Position numbers and translations under genes: made by a program. From NCBI GenBank assembly GCA_022563655.1, contig JADFMW010000108.1, forward strand, positions 1-8,937: a stretch of DNA of 8,937 nt. The letters run 5' to 3'. Positions within the stretch are counted from its first letter, which is position 1, and the number at the start of each line of letters is the position of its first letter. Positions 1 through 6,134 of this stretch are shown one piece after another. The notes under the pieces were generated by a model. It saw only the letters and a program-made list of their open reading frames with translations. It was not told the DNA's origin and ran no database searches. The DNA is from Pseudomonadota bacterium (GTDB lineage: Bacteria > Pseudomonadota > Alphaproteobacteria > JAAXGF01).

Positions 1-1244
1 ATCGTGCCCACAACAGCATCCGGCTGTCTCATGTCCGCGGTGTCATCCGCGAACTGCTCGAACGGTTCCGTCGGCAGGACCACAGCATCCTCACCGGCGT
101 CGCGCAGACGCTGCTGGAGGTCTGCGATCTGGCTGTCCTTCACGGACAACAGACGCCCTTGCTCATCCACCTCGACCGCGAGGGCAGAGACCGCACCACC
201 TAGATCCAAGTTAGTCGCCTCCGACAGCGCGAGCGCACGGCGGGTCGCATCCAGCTCCGCCTGCAACTCAGCGGTAGCTTGCGCGTCGACTGTCCCGGTG
301 CCCGCGGCGACCGCACCGTCCGGCGAGACCAGACGGAGCTGCGGCTGCCTATCGTCCGCAGGTGCCGATACGACCGCCGACAGCGAGACGCCGGAGCGCC
401 AGGCCTGGTTGTGCTGGCGGACATCGGTGAACGCCTGATTGCGTGTGATCGCGCGGATCTCGTCGAGCTCGGGGACCTGCAGCACGTATCCGGCCTTGAG
501 TCGGTTGATGTTGCCGTAGAACGCCTCAGGGTTGGCGTAGAACAGCGCCATCATCATCTGGTTGATCGTGACGGCGTCTTCCGGGAGCATGGACTGTGCG
601 ATCCGCCACAGCGTCTCGCTGCGCTGGACCGGGCCGTAGACGCCTCCTGGCTGTACCGCGGGCTGACGCTGCACCGGCGTCCTCGGTCGCGGCGCGGTCC
701 GTGTGACCGCCGGCTGCGGCGCGGGCTCGCTGACGGTAGCCGTCTCCGGTGCCGGCTCAACCATCGGGGCGATCGTGGTGCTGGCAGCCGGCAAGCTGGT
801 ACCGACGCTCGGCTGGAGAGGCGCTGCGATCCGCGTCGGCACCTCGTCGATGAAGGTCGGCGGATCGAGCAGCACGGTGTACTCACGCAGCAGACGACCC
901 GCGCTCCACTGGGTGCTGATGAGGAAACTCAGGAACGGTTCGCGAATCGGATCACGCGTCGTGATGCGGATGATCGCACCGGTCCCGGTGCCGACGACCT
1001 CGAAGCGCAGCTCCGTGAGGAGGAACGGACGGTCGAGGCCATAGCGCGCAAACGTCTCAGCAGTAGCGAGTCCTACGCGCAGCGATGAGATGTCCTGGTC
1101 GGTCGCTGAGATGAGTTCCACCTCGGCCAGGAACGGCTGGTTCAGCGCGGACTTGAGCTCGATCTCACCGAGACCCAGCGCGAACAACTGCCCGGGGAGG
1201 AGCAGCGCCAAGCTGATCAGGACAAGGGTGGATCTACGAGACAT
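1..1244 (-). CDS. fimV: FimV/HubP-type polar organiser protein, N-terminal part (open at left edge)
   Basis: The frame is open from an ATG at 1244-1242 to the left edge (414 codons, no stop), so the C-terminus is outside the window. A signal peptide is visible (residues 1-22, ending LLLPGQLFA). Next comes the conserved FimV N-terminal domain (about 23-130), beginning LGLGEIELKSALNQPFLAEV and ending with the typical REYTVLLDPP. A Pro/Ala-rich linker follows (about 140-200), then a LysM-like peptidoglycan-binding segment (about 201-260, with SETLWRIA, ANPEAF, LKAGYVLQVP) and a coiled-coil-like stretch (about 320-383). FimV/HubP proteins are large inner-membrane proteins that organise the cell pole and support type IV pili/twitching in gammaproteobacteria. 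The start is supported by AAGGA at 1255-1251, six bases upstream, and by the signal peptide. Gene order asd-fimV on one strand is as in Pseudomonas and relatives. Family assignment is very secure; full length is unknown. Confidence 0.93.
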   Translation of the reverse strand, partial: MSRRSTLVLISLALLLPGQLFALGLGEIELKSALNQPFLAEVELISATDQDISSLRVGLATAETFARYGLDRPFLLTELRFEVVGTGTGAIIRITTRDPIREPFLSFLISTQWSAGRLLREYTVLLDPPTFIDEVPTRIAAPLQPSVGTSLPAASTTIAPMVEPAPETATVSEPAPQPAVTRTAPRPRTPVQRQPAVQPGGVYGPVQRSETLWRIAQSMLPEDAVTINQMMMALFYANPEAFYGNINRLKAGYVLQVPELDEIRAITRNQAFTDVRQHNQAWRSGVSLSAVVSAPADDRQPQLRLVSPDGAVAAGTGTVDAQATAELQAELDATRRALALSEATNLDLGGAVSALAVEVDEQGRLLSVKDSQIADLQQRLRDAGEDAVVLPTEPFEQFADDTADMRQPDAVVGT

Positions 1245-1250
1245 CGATGT

Positions 1251-1255
1251 TCCTT
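1251..1255 (-). promoter_or_regulatory. Ribosome binding site of fimV
   Basis: AAGGA on the minus strand lies six bases before the ATG at 1244. It decides the start of fimV together with the signal peptide that follows. Confidence 0.7.
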
Positions 1256-1343
1256 CGTCATGCGGTTGAGTAACCCGCTGAAAGCTCCCCCAGCAGCCCC
1301 GCGCGCTACCCGAGTTGAGAAGCCCCTTTACGATGATGGGCTA

Positions 1344-1372
1344 ACTATAGCTTACAGATAGCTTTTCACCAA
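1344..1372 (-). promoter_or_regulatory. Possible sigma-70 promoter for fimV
   Basis: On the minus strand TTGGTG (1372-1367) and TATAGT (1349-1344) are separated by 17 bases. The -10 matches the consensus at five of six positions, the -35 at only three. It overlaps the end of asd and would give a leader of roughly 95 bases before fimV. The 107-base asd-fimV gap (1245-1351) shows no convincing terminator; only a 5-bp AGCCC/GGGCT inverted repeat with a 12-base loop was seen at 1321-1342. Confidence 0.3.
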
Positions 1373-1978
1373 AATTTCAGCAATCTGGACCGCGTTGCTG
1401 GCAGCACCCTTCCGGAGGTTGTCCGCGACCACCCAGAGTACCAGTCCTTGAGGGTCCGCCAAGTCCCGCCGGACCCGGCCGACCAACGCCCGGTCCTCGC
1501 CAGCCCCTAGTGCTACGGGAGTCGGGGCCTCCGAACCCTCCACCAGCAGGATCCCCGGCGCCTCGGCCAGCAGCGCCCGTGCGGCCTCGGGTGTCAGGGG
1601 CTCCCGGGTCCTGAGCCAGACCGCCTCGGCGTGACCGTTCAGCACCGGTACCCGGACCGCGGTGACGGACACCGGCAACTCCGGTTCGTCCAGTATCCGC
1701 CGGGTTTCACGAACGATCTTCCACTCCTCGGCAGAGTACCCCTCGTCCCCTGCATCCCCAATGGCCGGGATCACGTTGAAAGCCAGCTGCCCGGCATCAC
1801 CGGGGGCCCCATCCAACCGGGCTCGCAGGTCCGAGTTCAGGCGTTCCGTGGCCTCGCGACCCGCTCCGGACACCGCCTGGTAGGTCGCCACGCGGACCTG
1901 CTCCAGGCCCGCGGCATCGGCGCGCAACGGCATGGCGCGGTCGAGCTCGCCGCCGGCAAAGTAGTTGATGCGCGCCAT
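1352..1978 (-). CDS. asd: Aspartate-semialdehyde dehydrogenase, C-terminal part, fused in frame to a NudC-like N-terminus
   Basis: The 208-codon frame is chimeric. From about residue 24 it is Asd: GLEQVRVATYQAVSGAG, then AFNVIPAIGD, EEWKIVRETRRIL, AVRVPVLNGHAEAV (substrate-site Arg109 and catalytic His116) and the C-terminal LRKGAASNAVQIAEIL. Asd converts beta-aspartyl phosphate to aspartate semialdehyde with NADPH, the branch point to lysine, threonine and methionine. About 190 of the usual 340 or so residues are present. The missing N-terminal half holds the NADP-binding glycine motif and the catalytic Cys, so this product could not be an active dehydrogenase. The first 17 or so residues (MARINYFAGGELDRAMP) do not belong to Asd and resemble the start of alphaproteobacterial NudC. 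The stop is TAA at 1354-1352, followed by fimV on the same strand. I read it as a contig artefact or a broken gene, not a working enzyme. Confidence 0.88.
   Translation of the reverse strand: MARINYFAGGELDRAMPLRADAAGLEQVRVATYQAVSGAGREATERLNSDLRARLDGAPGDAGQLAFNVIPAIGDAGDEGYSAEEWKIVRETRRILDEPELPVSVTAVRVPVLNGHAEAVWLRTREPLTPEAARALLAEAPGILLVEGSEAPTPVALGAGEDRALVGRVRRDLADPQGLVLWVVADNLRKGAASNAVQIAEILVKSYL
1907..1935. other. Join between gammaproteobacterial-like and alphaproteobacterial-like DNA
   Basis: Within this stretch the minus-strand reading changes from NudC-like (LDRAMP) to Asd-like (GLEQVRVATYQ). The residues between (LRADAAG) would fit either family, so the exact base cannot be fixed and a short shared sequence may have mediated the join. 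GC content differs on the two sides (sample counts: 41 of 60 at 241-300, 51 of 60 at 2821-2880), and so does gene order. There is no transposase, integrase, tRNA or flanking repeat at the join. Confidence 0.7.
1910..1978 (-). pseudogene. nudC: N-terminal fragment of a NudC-like NAD(+) diphosphatase
   Basis: The first 17-23 residues (MARINYFAGGELDRAMPLRA...) match the pattern expected at the start of alphaproteobacterial NudC-type Nudix hydrolases, roughly N-[YF]-[FA]-G-x-x-LDRA-x-x-LR-x-D. NudC hydrolyses NAD(H) and removes NAD caps from RNA. Everything after this stretch, including the zinc ribbon and Nudix box, is replaced by Asd sequence. A nudC gene divergent from ffs/dnaX is a plausible alphaproteobacterial neighbour. 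The assignment rests on a short stretch recalled from the family, so it is moderate. Confidence 0.5.
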
Positions 1979-2023
1979 GGCGCGAGCGTGGCACAGCGCC
2001 GGCCCCCAGGCAAGGCGCGGGGG

Positions 2024-2054
2024 TTGCCCCGCGTCCCGCGAAAGCTGCTATAGT
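2024..2054 (+). promoter_or_regulatory. Probable promoter of the SRP RNA gene
   Basis: TTGCCC (2024-2029) and TATAGT (2049-2054) are separated by 19 bases. The TATAGT ends about five bases before the predicted 5' terminal helix of the RNA at 2060, the right distance for a -10 element. The spacer is longer than the ideal 17, and the -35 is only a partial match. Confidence 0.5.
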
Positions 2055-2057
2055 TCG

Positions 2058-2156
2058 GCGGGAGGCTGGCGGCGGACGGGCCACTCGCCAACCCGGTCAG
2101 ATCCGGAAGGAAGCAGCCGTAACGAGCTCGGCCTGGGTCGGCGTTCAGTCTCCCAC
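2058..2156 (+). ncRNA. ffs: Bacterial small signal recognition particle RNA (4.5S RNA)
   Basis: The universally conserved domain IV core is present at 2095-2118: GGTCAG, then CC-GGAA-GG (GGAA tetraloop at 2105-2108), then AAGCAGCC. This is the hairpin with the internal loop bound by the M domain of Ffh. The ends pair: GGGAGGCTG (2060-2068) with CAGTCTCCC (2146-2154), nine pairs including one G-U. This gives a single long hairpin of about 97 bases, the usual size of the short SRP RNA lacking an Alu domain. The RNA and Ffh form the particle that targets nascent membrane proteins to FtsY and the translocon. Location just upstream of dnaX is a common bacterial arrangement. The termini are estimated from pairing; no clear U-tract terminator follows. 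Confidence 0.93.
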
Positions 2157-2206
2157 TCGGCCACCGTAAAACGTCCCGCCAAACGTCCCTGGCCGCCGCG
2201 CGCCGC

Positions 2207-3826
2207 ATGAGCACCTCCACGACCGCCCGCCCCTACCGGGTTCTCGCCCGCAAGTACCGCCCGAGCCTGTTCGCCGAGCTCATCGGCCAGGAGGCGCTGG
2301 TGCGCACGCTGTCGAACGCAATCGAGGGCGGGCGCCTGGCCCACGCCTACCTCTTGACCGGCGTGCGCGGCGTCGGCAAGACGACGGCGGCGCGGCTGCT
2401 CGCGCGCGCGCTCAACTGCATCGGCGCCGACGGCTCCGGCGGGCCGACGATCACGCCGTGCGGCGTCTGCGAGCATTGCGTCGCCATCACCGAGGACCGT
2501 CACGTCGACGTGCTCGAGATGGACGCGGCCAGCCGCACCGGCGTCGACGACATCCGCGAGCTGATCGACGGCGTGCGCTACCGGCCGGTCTCGGCGCGCA
2601 ACAAGGTCTACATCATCGACGAGGTCCACATGCTCTCGAAGCAGGCCTTCAACGCGCTGTTGAAGACCCTCGAGGAGCCGCCGCCGCACGTCACGTTCAT
2701 CTTCGCCACCACCGAGGTGCGCAAGGTGCCGGTGACCGTGGTGTCGCGCTGCCAGCGCTTCGACCTGCGCCGGATCGACGCCGAGGCGCTGGTGCGCCAC
2801 CTCGAGGACATCCTTGCCAAGGAGGGCGCGGCGGCCGATGCGGGCGCGCTGGCGCTCATCGCCCGCGCCGCCGACGGCTCGGTGCGCGACGCGCTGTCGA
2901 TGCTCGACCAGGCGATCGCCCACTGCGACGGCAAGATCGACGAGGACCGGGTGCGCGACATGCTCGGCCTCGCCGACCGGGTCCAGGTGTTCGACCTGTT
3001 CGAGGCGGTGATGGCGGGCGAGATCAAGACGGCGCTCGACGGGCTCGCGCGCCAGTACGAGGCGGGCGTCGATCCGCTGGTGGTGCTGCACGACCTGCTC
3101 GAGCTGACCCACTGGCTGACGCGGGTGAAGGTGGCGCCGGCGGCGGTCGACGCCATGACCGTGCCCGAGGCCGAGCGGCGCCGCGGCGGCGAACTCGCGA
3201 AGCGGCTGGCAATGCCGGTGCTGGCGCGGGCGTGGCAGATGCTGCTCAAGGGTCTCGGCGAGGCGCGCGTCGCGCCGAACCCGCTCGCCGCGGCCGAGAT
3301 GGTGCTGGTGCGCCTGGCCTACGTCGCCGATCTGCCGGCGCCGGCCGAGCTGGTCCAAGCGATTCGCGCCGGCGGCGACGGCCAGGACGCCGCCGCGGGC
3401 CCGCCCGCCCCGGAGGCCCGCTCCGCGCCCGAGGGCCAGGACGCGGCCGCGGGCCCGCCCGTCGCCGAGGCCCGCTCCGCTCCCGACGGCCAGGACGCGG
3501 CCGCAGGCCCGCCCGTCGCCGAGGCCCGCTCCGCTCCCGACGGCACGGTCGCCGCCGCGGACCCACCCGCCCCGGAGGCCCGCTTCGCGCCCGACGGCCA
3601 GGACGCGGCCGCAGGCCCGCCCGTCGCCGAGGCCCGCTCCGCGCCTGACGGCGCCGGCGAGCAGCGGCAGGATCTCCGCGCGCGCCGCATCGCCGAGGCG
3701 AAGGAACACCCGTTGGTGAAGGCCGTTCTCGACGCCTTCCCCGAGGCGCAAGTGTCCGACGTGCGCATGCGCGCGGCGCCCGCCGAGCCTGCCGGCGATC
3801 CCCAGGACGAAGAGGAGACGTCATGA
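2207..3826 (+). CDS. dnaX: DNA polymerase III subunit tau (clamp loader DnaX)
   Basis: 539 residues. AAA+ ATPase of the clamp loader that places the sliding clamp on primed DNA and ties polymerase cores together. Visible motifs: PYRVLARKYRP at the start, Walker A GVRGVGKT (52-59), zinc-module cysteines C71, C85, C88 and C91, Walker B IIDEVH (136-141), sensor 1 FATTE (166-170), the SRC arginine-finger motif (180-182) and sensor 2 GSVRDALS (224-231). The collar domain runs to about 375. Residues 392-481 are five 18-residue Ala/Pro-rich repeats. The tail (HPLVKAVLDAFPEAQVSDVRM) is alphaproteobacterial in type. No run of A suitable for the E. coli-style frameshift that makes gamma was seen. It starts about 50 bases after the SRP RNA, with no strong Shine-Dalgarno sequence, and its stop overlaps the ybaB start by 4 nt (ATGA), indicating translational coupling. 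Confidence 0.97.
   Translation: MSTSTTARPYRVLARKYRPSLFAELIGQEALVRTLSNAIEGGRLAHAYLLTGVRGVGKTTAARLLARALNCIGADGSGGPTITPCGVCEHCVAITEDRHVDVLEMDAASRTGVDDIRELIDGVRYRPVSARNKVYIIDEVHMLSKQAFNALLKTLEEPPPHVTFIFATTEVRKVPVTVVSRCQRFDLRRIDAEALVRHLEDILAKEGAAADAGALALIARAADGSVRDALSMLDQAIAHCDGKIDEDRVRDMLGLADRVQVFDLFEAVMAGEIKTALDGLARQYEAGVDPLVVLHDLLELTHWLTRVKVAPAAVDAMTVPEAERRRGGELAKRLAMPVLARAWQMLLKGLGEARVAPNPLAAAEMVLVRLAYVADLPAPAELVQAIRAGGDGQDAAAGPPAPEARSAPEGQDAAAGPPVAEARSAPDGQDAAAGPPVAEARSAPDGTVAAADPPAPEARFAPDGQDAAAGPPVAEARSAPDGAGEQRQDLRARRIAEAKEHPLVKAVLDAFPEAQVSDVRMRAAPAEPAGDPQDEEETS
3380..3649 (+). repeat. Five tandem 54-bp repeats inside dnaX
   Basis: Exactly five in-frame units of 54 bp encode 18 residues each, of the form GQDAAAGPPVAEARSAPD (residues 392-481 of DnaX). 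Copies 2, 3 and 5 encode the same peptide. Copy 1 differs at PAPE and the final Glu. Copy 4 is the most divergent (starts GTVAAADPP and has Phe for Ser). The array lies between the clamp-loader core and the C-terminal tail, so it forms a flexible Ala/Pro-rich linker. Confidence 0.93.
3813..3817 (+). promoter_or_regulatory. Ribosome binding site of ybaB
   Basis: AGGAG, five bases before the ATG at 3823, lies within the last codons of dnaX. It supports the chosen start and the coupled translation of the two genes. Confidence 0.7.
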
Positions 3827-4146
3827 CGAACATTGGCCGCTTGATGCAACAGGCGCAGGAGATGCAGGCCAAGATGGCCGAGATGCAGGAGCGGCTGGCG
3901 GACATCGAGGTCAGCGGCGGCGCGGGCGGCGGCATGGTCACGGCGACGCTCAACGGCAAGGGCGAGCTGCGGCGGCTGAAGATCGACCCCTCGCTCGCCG
4001 AACCGGCCGAGGTCGAGGTGCTCGAGGACCTCGTCGTCGCCGCCGTCAACGACGCCAAGGCCAAGGTCGAGGTCCACGTCGCCGAGGAGATGCGGAAGAT
4101 CACCGGCGGGCTCGATCTGCCGCCGGGCATGAAGATGCCGTTTTGA
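3823..4146 (+). CDS. ybaB: YbaB/EbfC family nucleoid-associated protein
   Basis: 107 residues, the normal length of the family. It begins MTNIGRLMQQAQEMQAKMAE, the typical Met/Gln-rich first helix, followed by a beta sheet with SGGAGGGMVTATLNGKGEL and a C-terminal helix ending in TGGLDLPPGMKMPF. YbaB/EbfC proteins are small dimers shaped like tweezers that bind DNA and associate with the nucleoid. The gene is almost always found between dnaX and recR, as here. It overlaps dnaX by four bases and must be cotranscribed with it. Identification is secure; the physiological role of the family is only partly known. Confidence 0.96.
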   Translation: MTNIGRLMQQAQEMQAKMAEMQERLADIEVSGGAGGGMVTATLNGKGELRRLKIDPSLAEPAEVEVLEDLVVAAVNDAKAKVEVHVAEEMRKITGGLDLPPGMKMPF

Positions 4147-4153
4147 AAGAGCC

Positions 4154-4214
4154 GTCAGCAGTCAGCCGTCAGCTGAATCGCTGACGCCTGATAGCTGATA
4201 GCTGAGGGCTGACA
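4154..4214. repeat. Inverted array of 7-nt repeats between ybaB and recR
   Basis: Three direct heptamers GTCAGCN (4154-4174) are followed by GAATC (4175-4179) and five heptamers of the form GCTGANN (4180-4214; the second begins CCTGA). All eight units keep an exact period of seven within each arm, and the arms are reverse complements. Perfect pairings include GTCAGC 4154-4159 with GCTGAC 4208-4213, and GTCAGC 4168-4173 with GCTGAC 4180-4185, so several alternative hairpins can form. It fills nearly the whole 71-base gap, and the recR Shine-Dalgarno sequence lies inside it. No T-tract follows, so it is not an ordinary terminator. Confidence 0.85.
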
Positions 4215-4217
4215 CCT

Positions 4218-4811
4218 ATGCCCGTCACCGAAGTCGAGCGCCTGATCGACTTGCTGGCCAAGCTGCCCGGCCTCGGGCCGCGCTCGGCGCGGCGCGCCGC
4301 GCTGCACCTGTTGAAGCGGCGCGATACGCTGCTCGTACCGCTGGTCGCGGCGCTCGGCGCGGCGGCCGAGCGCGTCAGGTCGTGCTCGGTGTGCGGCAAC
4401 CTCGATACCGCCGAGCGCTGCGCCGTGTGCCGCGACGAGCGCCGCGAGAGCGCCGTGATCTGCGTCGTCGAGGAGGTGGCCGATCTGTGGGCGCTCGAGC
4501 GCACCGGCGTCTTCCGCGGCCGCTACCACGTGCTCGGCGGCGCGCTTTCGGCGCTCGACGGCGTCGGCCCCGAGGACCTCAACATCCCGCGCCTCGTCGC
4601 CCGCGCGAGCGAGAGCCAGGTGCGCGAGGTGATCGTCGCCACCAGCTCCACCGTCGACGGCCAGACCACGGCCCATTACCTCGCCGACCGGCTCGCCGAC
4701 TGCGGCGTCGAGGTCTCGCGGCTGGCGCAGGGCGTGCCCGTGGGCGGCGAGCTCGAGTACCTCGACGACGGCACCCTCGCCGCCGCGCTCAAGGCGCGCA
4801 GGCCGCTGTAG
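4218..4811 (+). CDS. recR: Recombination mediator protein RecR
   Basis: 197 residues, the usual RecR length. N-terminal helix-hairpin-helix around LAKLPGLGPRSARRAALHLL (14-33), then a zinc finger with C56, C59, C68 and C71. The Toprim domain (about 79-172) has VVEEVADLWALERTG, GRYHVLGG and VIVATSSTVDGQTTAHYL, and the conserved end GVPVGGELEYLDDGTL follows. RecR works with RecO/RecF to load RecA on SSB-coated single-stranded DNA in gap repair and RecF-pathway recombination. Start: GAGGG at 4204-4208, nine bases before the ATG, is the only Shine-Dalgarno-like sequence and is part of the heptamer array. The gene closes the dnaX-ybaB-recR cluster and converges on rmuC with a 32-base gap in which I see no convincing terminator. 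Confidence 0.97.
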   Translation: MPVTEVERLIDLLAKLPGLGPRSARRAALHLLKRRDTLLVPLVAALGAAAERVRSCSVCGNLDTAERCAVCRDERRESAVICVVEEVADLWALERTGVFRGRYHVLGGALSALDGVGPEDLNIPRLVARASESQVREVIVATSSTVDGQTTAHYLADRLADCGVEVSRLAQGVPVGGELEYLDDGTLAAALKARRPL

Positions 4812-4843
4812 CGGGTCCGAGCCGATTCCCAGGTCCGGGCGCG

Positions 4844-6088
4844 TCAGTCGGCGGAGCGGTCGTGCTCGGGGAGCGCGGCGGCCTCGGGGATTTCCGGGGG
4901 GATTTCCGGGGGGATTTCCTCGGCTTCGCCCTCGATCACCTCCGCCGGCGTCGACTCGACGATCTGGAACGAGGACAGGTTGCGCGACATGTCGCGGCTC
5001 CTCGACGGCCTCACGCCGAGCGCGACCAGCTTGCGCGCGCGCGGCAGCAAGCGGCTGTTGATCGAGCCGGCGAGCTTGGAAAAACCGTCGGCCGCGGACT
5101 TCAGCCCCCGGCCGACGTGCTCCACGTGGCCGAGGGTCACGGCGACGCTGTCGAGCAGGTGCTGCGACGCATCGACGATGCGGTCCTGATTCTCGGCCTG
5201 CCGGCCGAGGTCGATTTCGACGCGCGCGAAGGCGATCAGCGCAGCCAGCGCCGTCGGTCCCGCGACGACGATTTCAAGGTTCACCGCCTTCTGCACGAAG
5301 CCCGGGTCGGCCTTGGCTACCTTCTCGACGGCGCCTTCGTTGGGGAGATACATGACGTTCACGAGGCGTCGCATGGCGCCGCCGCGCCCGGCCTTGCGCG
5401 AGCTTTCGAGAATGGCGCTCTTGTAGTTCTTCTCGGCGAGCGCCTTCAAATGCTGGTTCATGGTTCGCGCGAGGTTGGCGTACGCCTCTTCCTCGGACTC
5501 GGTGCCCTCGGCCTGGGCGATCTCGAGAAGGAACTTCGAGGCCTTGCTGTCGATCACCAGGAACGCATCGCCAGGCAAGAAGACGACCGCGTCGGGGCGC
5601 AGCCGCCTGCCCTCGGACTCGCCCGGGATCGTGTACTGCCTGACGAAGTCGCGGTCCGGCACGAGCCCGAACGACTTGAGCGTGTTTTCGAGGCCGATTT
5701 CCGCGAAGTGTCCGGCGCCGCCGGGGGTCGAGAGGGCGCGCCAAACCGTGTCGGCCATCTTCTTGCTGTCGGCCACCTGGTCGTTGAGCGAAGCCACCGC
5801 CTTGACGACGCTCTGAAACTGCTCTGTCAGCCCTTTCGTGGTCTTCCTGATGTGCTCCTCGGAAGCCTTCTTCGCGTCCTCGGACTCGCGCTTGTGATCG
5901 TCGAGCAGCTTGCTCGACATCTCGCCGAGCGTCTTGAGCAGCGCCGGCTGCGCCTCGTCGAAATCGGCCTTGGTCCGCGCGCGGATGCCGCCCAGCCGCG
6001 CGACCACGGTCAGGAGGCCGACGATAGCGACGAGGGCGAAGAACAGGGCGAGCGCGCCGACGGTGATGATCAGCGTCGTGGTTTCCAT
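4844..6088 (-). CDS. rmuC: RmuC family DNA recombination protein (alphaproteobacterial type)
   Basis: 414 residues. An N-terminal membrane anchor (about 6-30), then a long charged coiled-coil-like region (about 40-112). The RmuC nuclease-like domain (about 115-345) has the PD-(D/E)xK-like pair RPDAVVFLP (164-172) and LVIDSKASK (177-185), and later VMYLPNEGAV and LEIVVAGPTALAALI. RmuC is known for limiting rearrangements at inverted repeats in E. coli and is predicted to act on DNA at the membrane. The motif usually written GxWGE is here GHFAEIGLENTL (126-137), a variant I associate with Rhodospirillales-like proteins. The acidic C-terminus contains a short Glu-Ile-Pro-Pro repeat. ATG at 6088-6086; no strong ribosome binding site. 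It runs convergently to recR and in the same direction as the TPR gene upstream, 106 bases away. Confidence 0.92.
   Translation of the reverse strand: METTTLIITVGALALFFALVAIVGLLTVVARLGGIRARTKADFDEAQPALLKTLGEMSSKLLDDHKRESEDAKKASEEHIRKTTKGLTEQFQSVVKAVASLNDQVADSKKMADTVWRALSTPGGAGHFAEIGLENTLKSFGLVPDRDFVRQYTIPGESEGRRLRPDAVVFLPGDAFLVIDSKASKFLLEIAQAEGTESEEEAYANLARTMNQHLKALAEKNYKSAILESSRKAGRGGAMRRLVNVMYLPNEGAVEKVAKADPGFVQKAVNLEIVVAGPTALAALIAFARVEIDLGRQAENQDRIVDASQHLLDSVAVTLGHVEHVGRGLKSAADGFSKLAGSINSRLLPRARKLVALGVRPSRSRDMSRNLSSFQIVESTPAEVIEGEAEEIPPEIPPEIPEAAALPEHDRSAD
4886..4919. repeat. Three 12-bp repeats at the 3' end of rmuC
   Basis: GGGGATTTCC occurs at 4886-4895, 4898-4907 and 4910-4919, an exact 12-bp period with GG between copies. 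On the coding (minus) strand it gives the residues EIPPEIPPEIPEA near position 391-403. The period is a multiple of three, so copy-number change would keep the frame. Confidence 0.9.
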
Positions 6089-6134
6089 GGCGCGATGCTA
6101 GCACGGCGCGGCTGCTCGCGCGACCGGTGCACGC

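Noticed and set aside
279..1088. 269-codon plus-strand frame over fimV
   Set aside because: Arg-rich shadow; the minus-strand frame has a signal peptide, FimV domain and LysM.
1321..1342. Inverted repeat as an asd terminator
   Set aside because: Only five base pairs with a 12-base loop and no T-tract.
2458..3648. 396-codon plus-strand frame inside dnaX
   Set aside because: Alternate-frame shadow with extreme Arg/Gly/Ala content; DnaX motifs are in the other frame.
3380..3649. CRISPR-like array
   Set aside because: The repeats are contiguous, in frame with dnaX and without variable spacers.
2048..3751. 567-codon open frame on the minus strand opposite dnaX and the SRP RNA
   Set aside because: It is low-complexity, Arg/Gly/Ala-rich, has no recognisable domain and covers a certain dnaX gene. 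Such frames are expected opposite very GC-rich genes, and part of it is the mirror of the 54-bp repeats.
4154..4214. Rho-independent terminator after ybaB
   Set aside because: Inverted pairing exists, but no T-run follows on either strand and recR begins four bases later.
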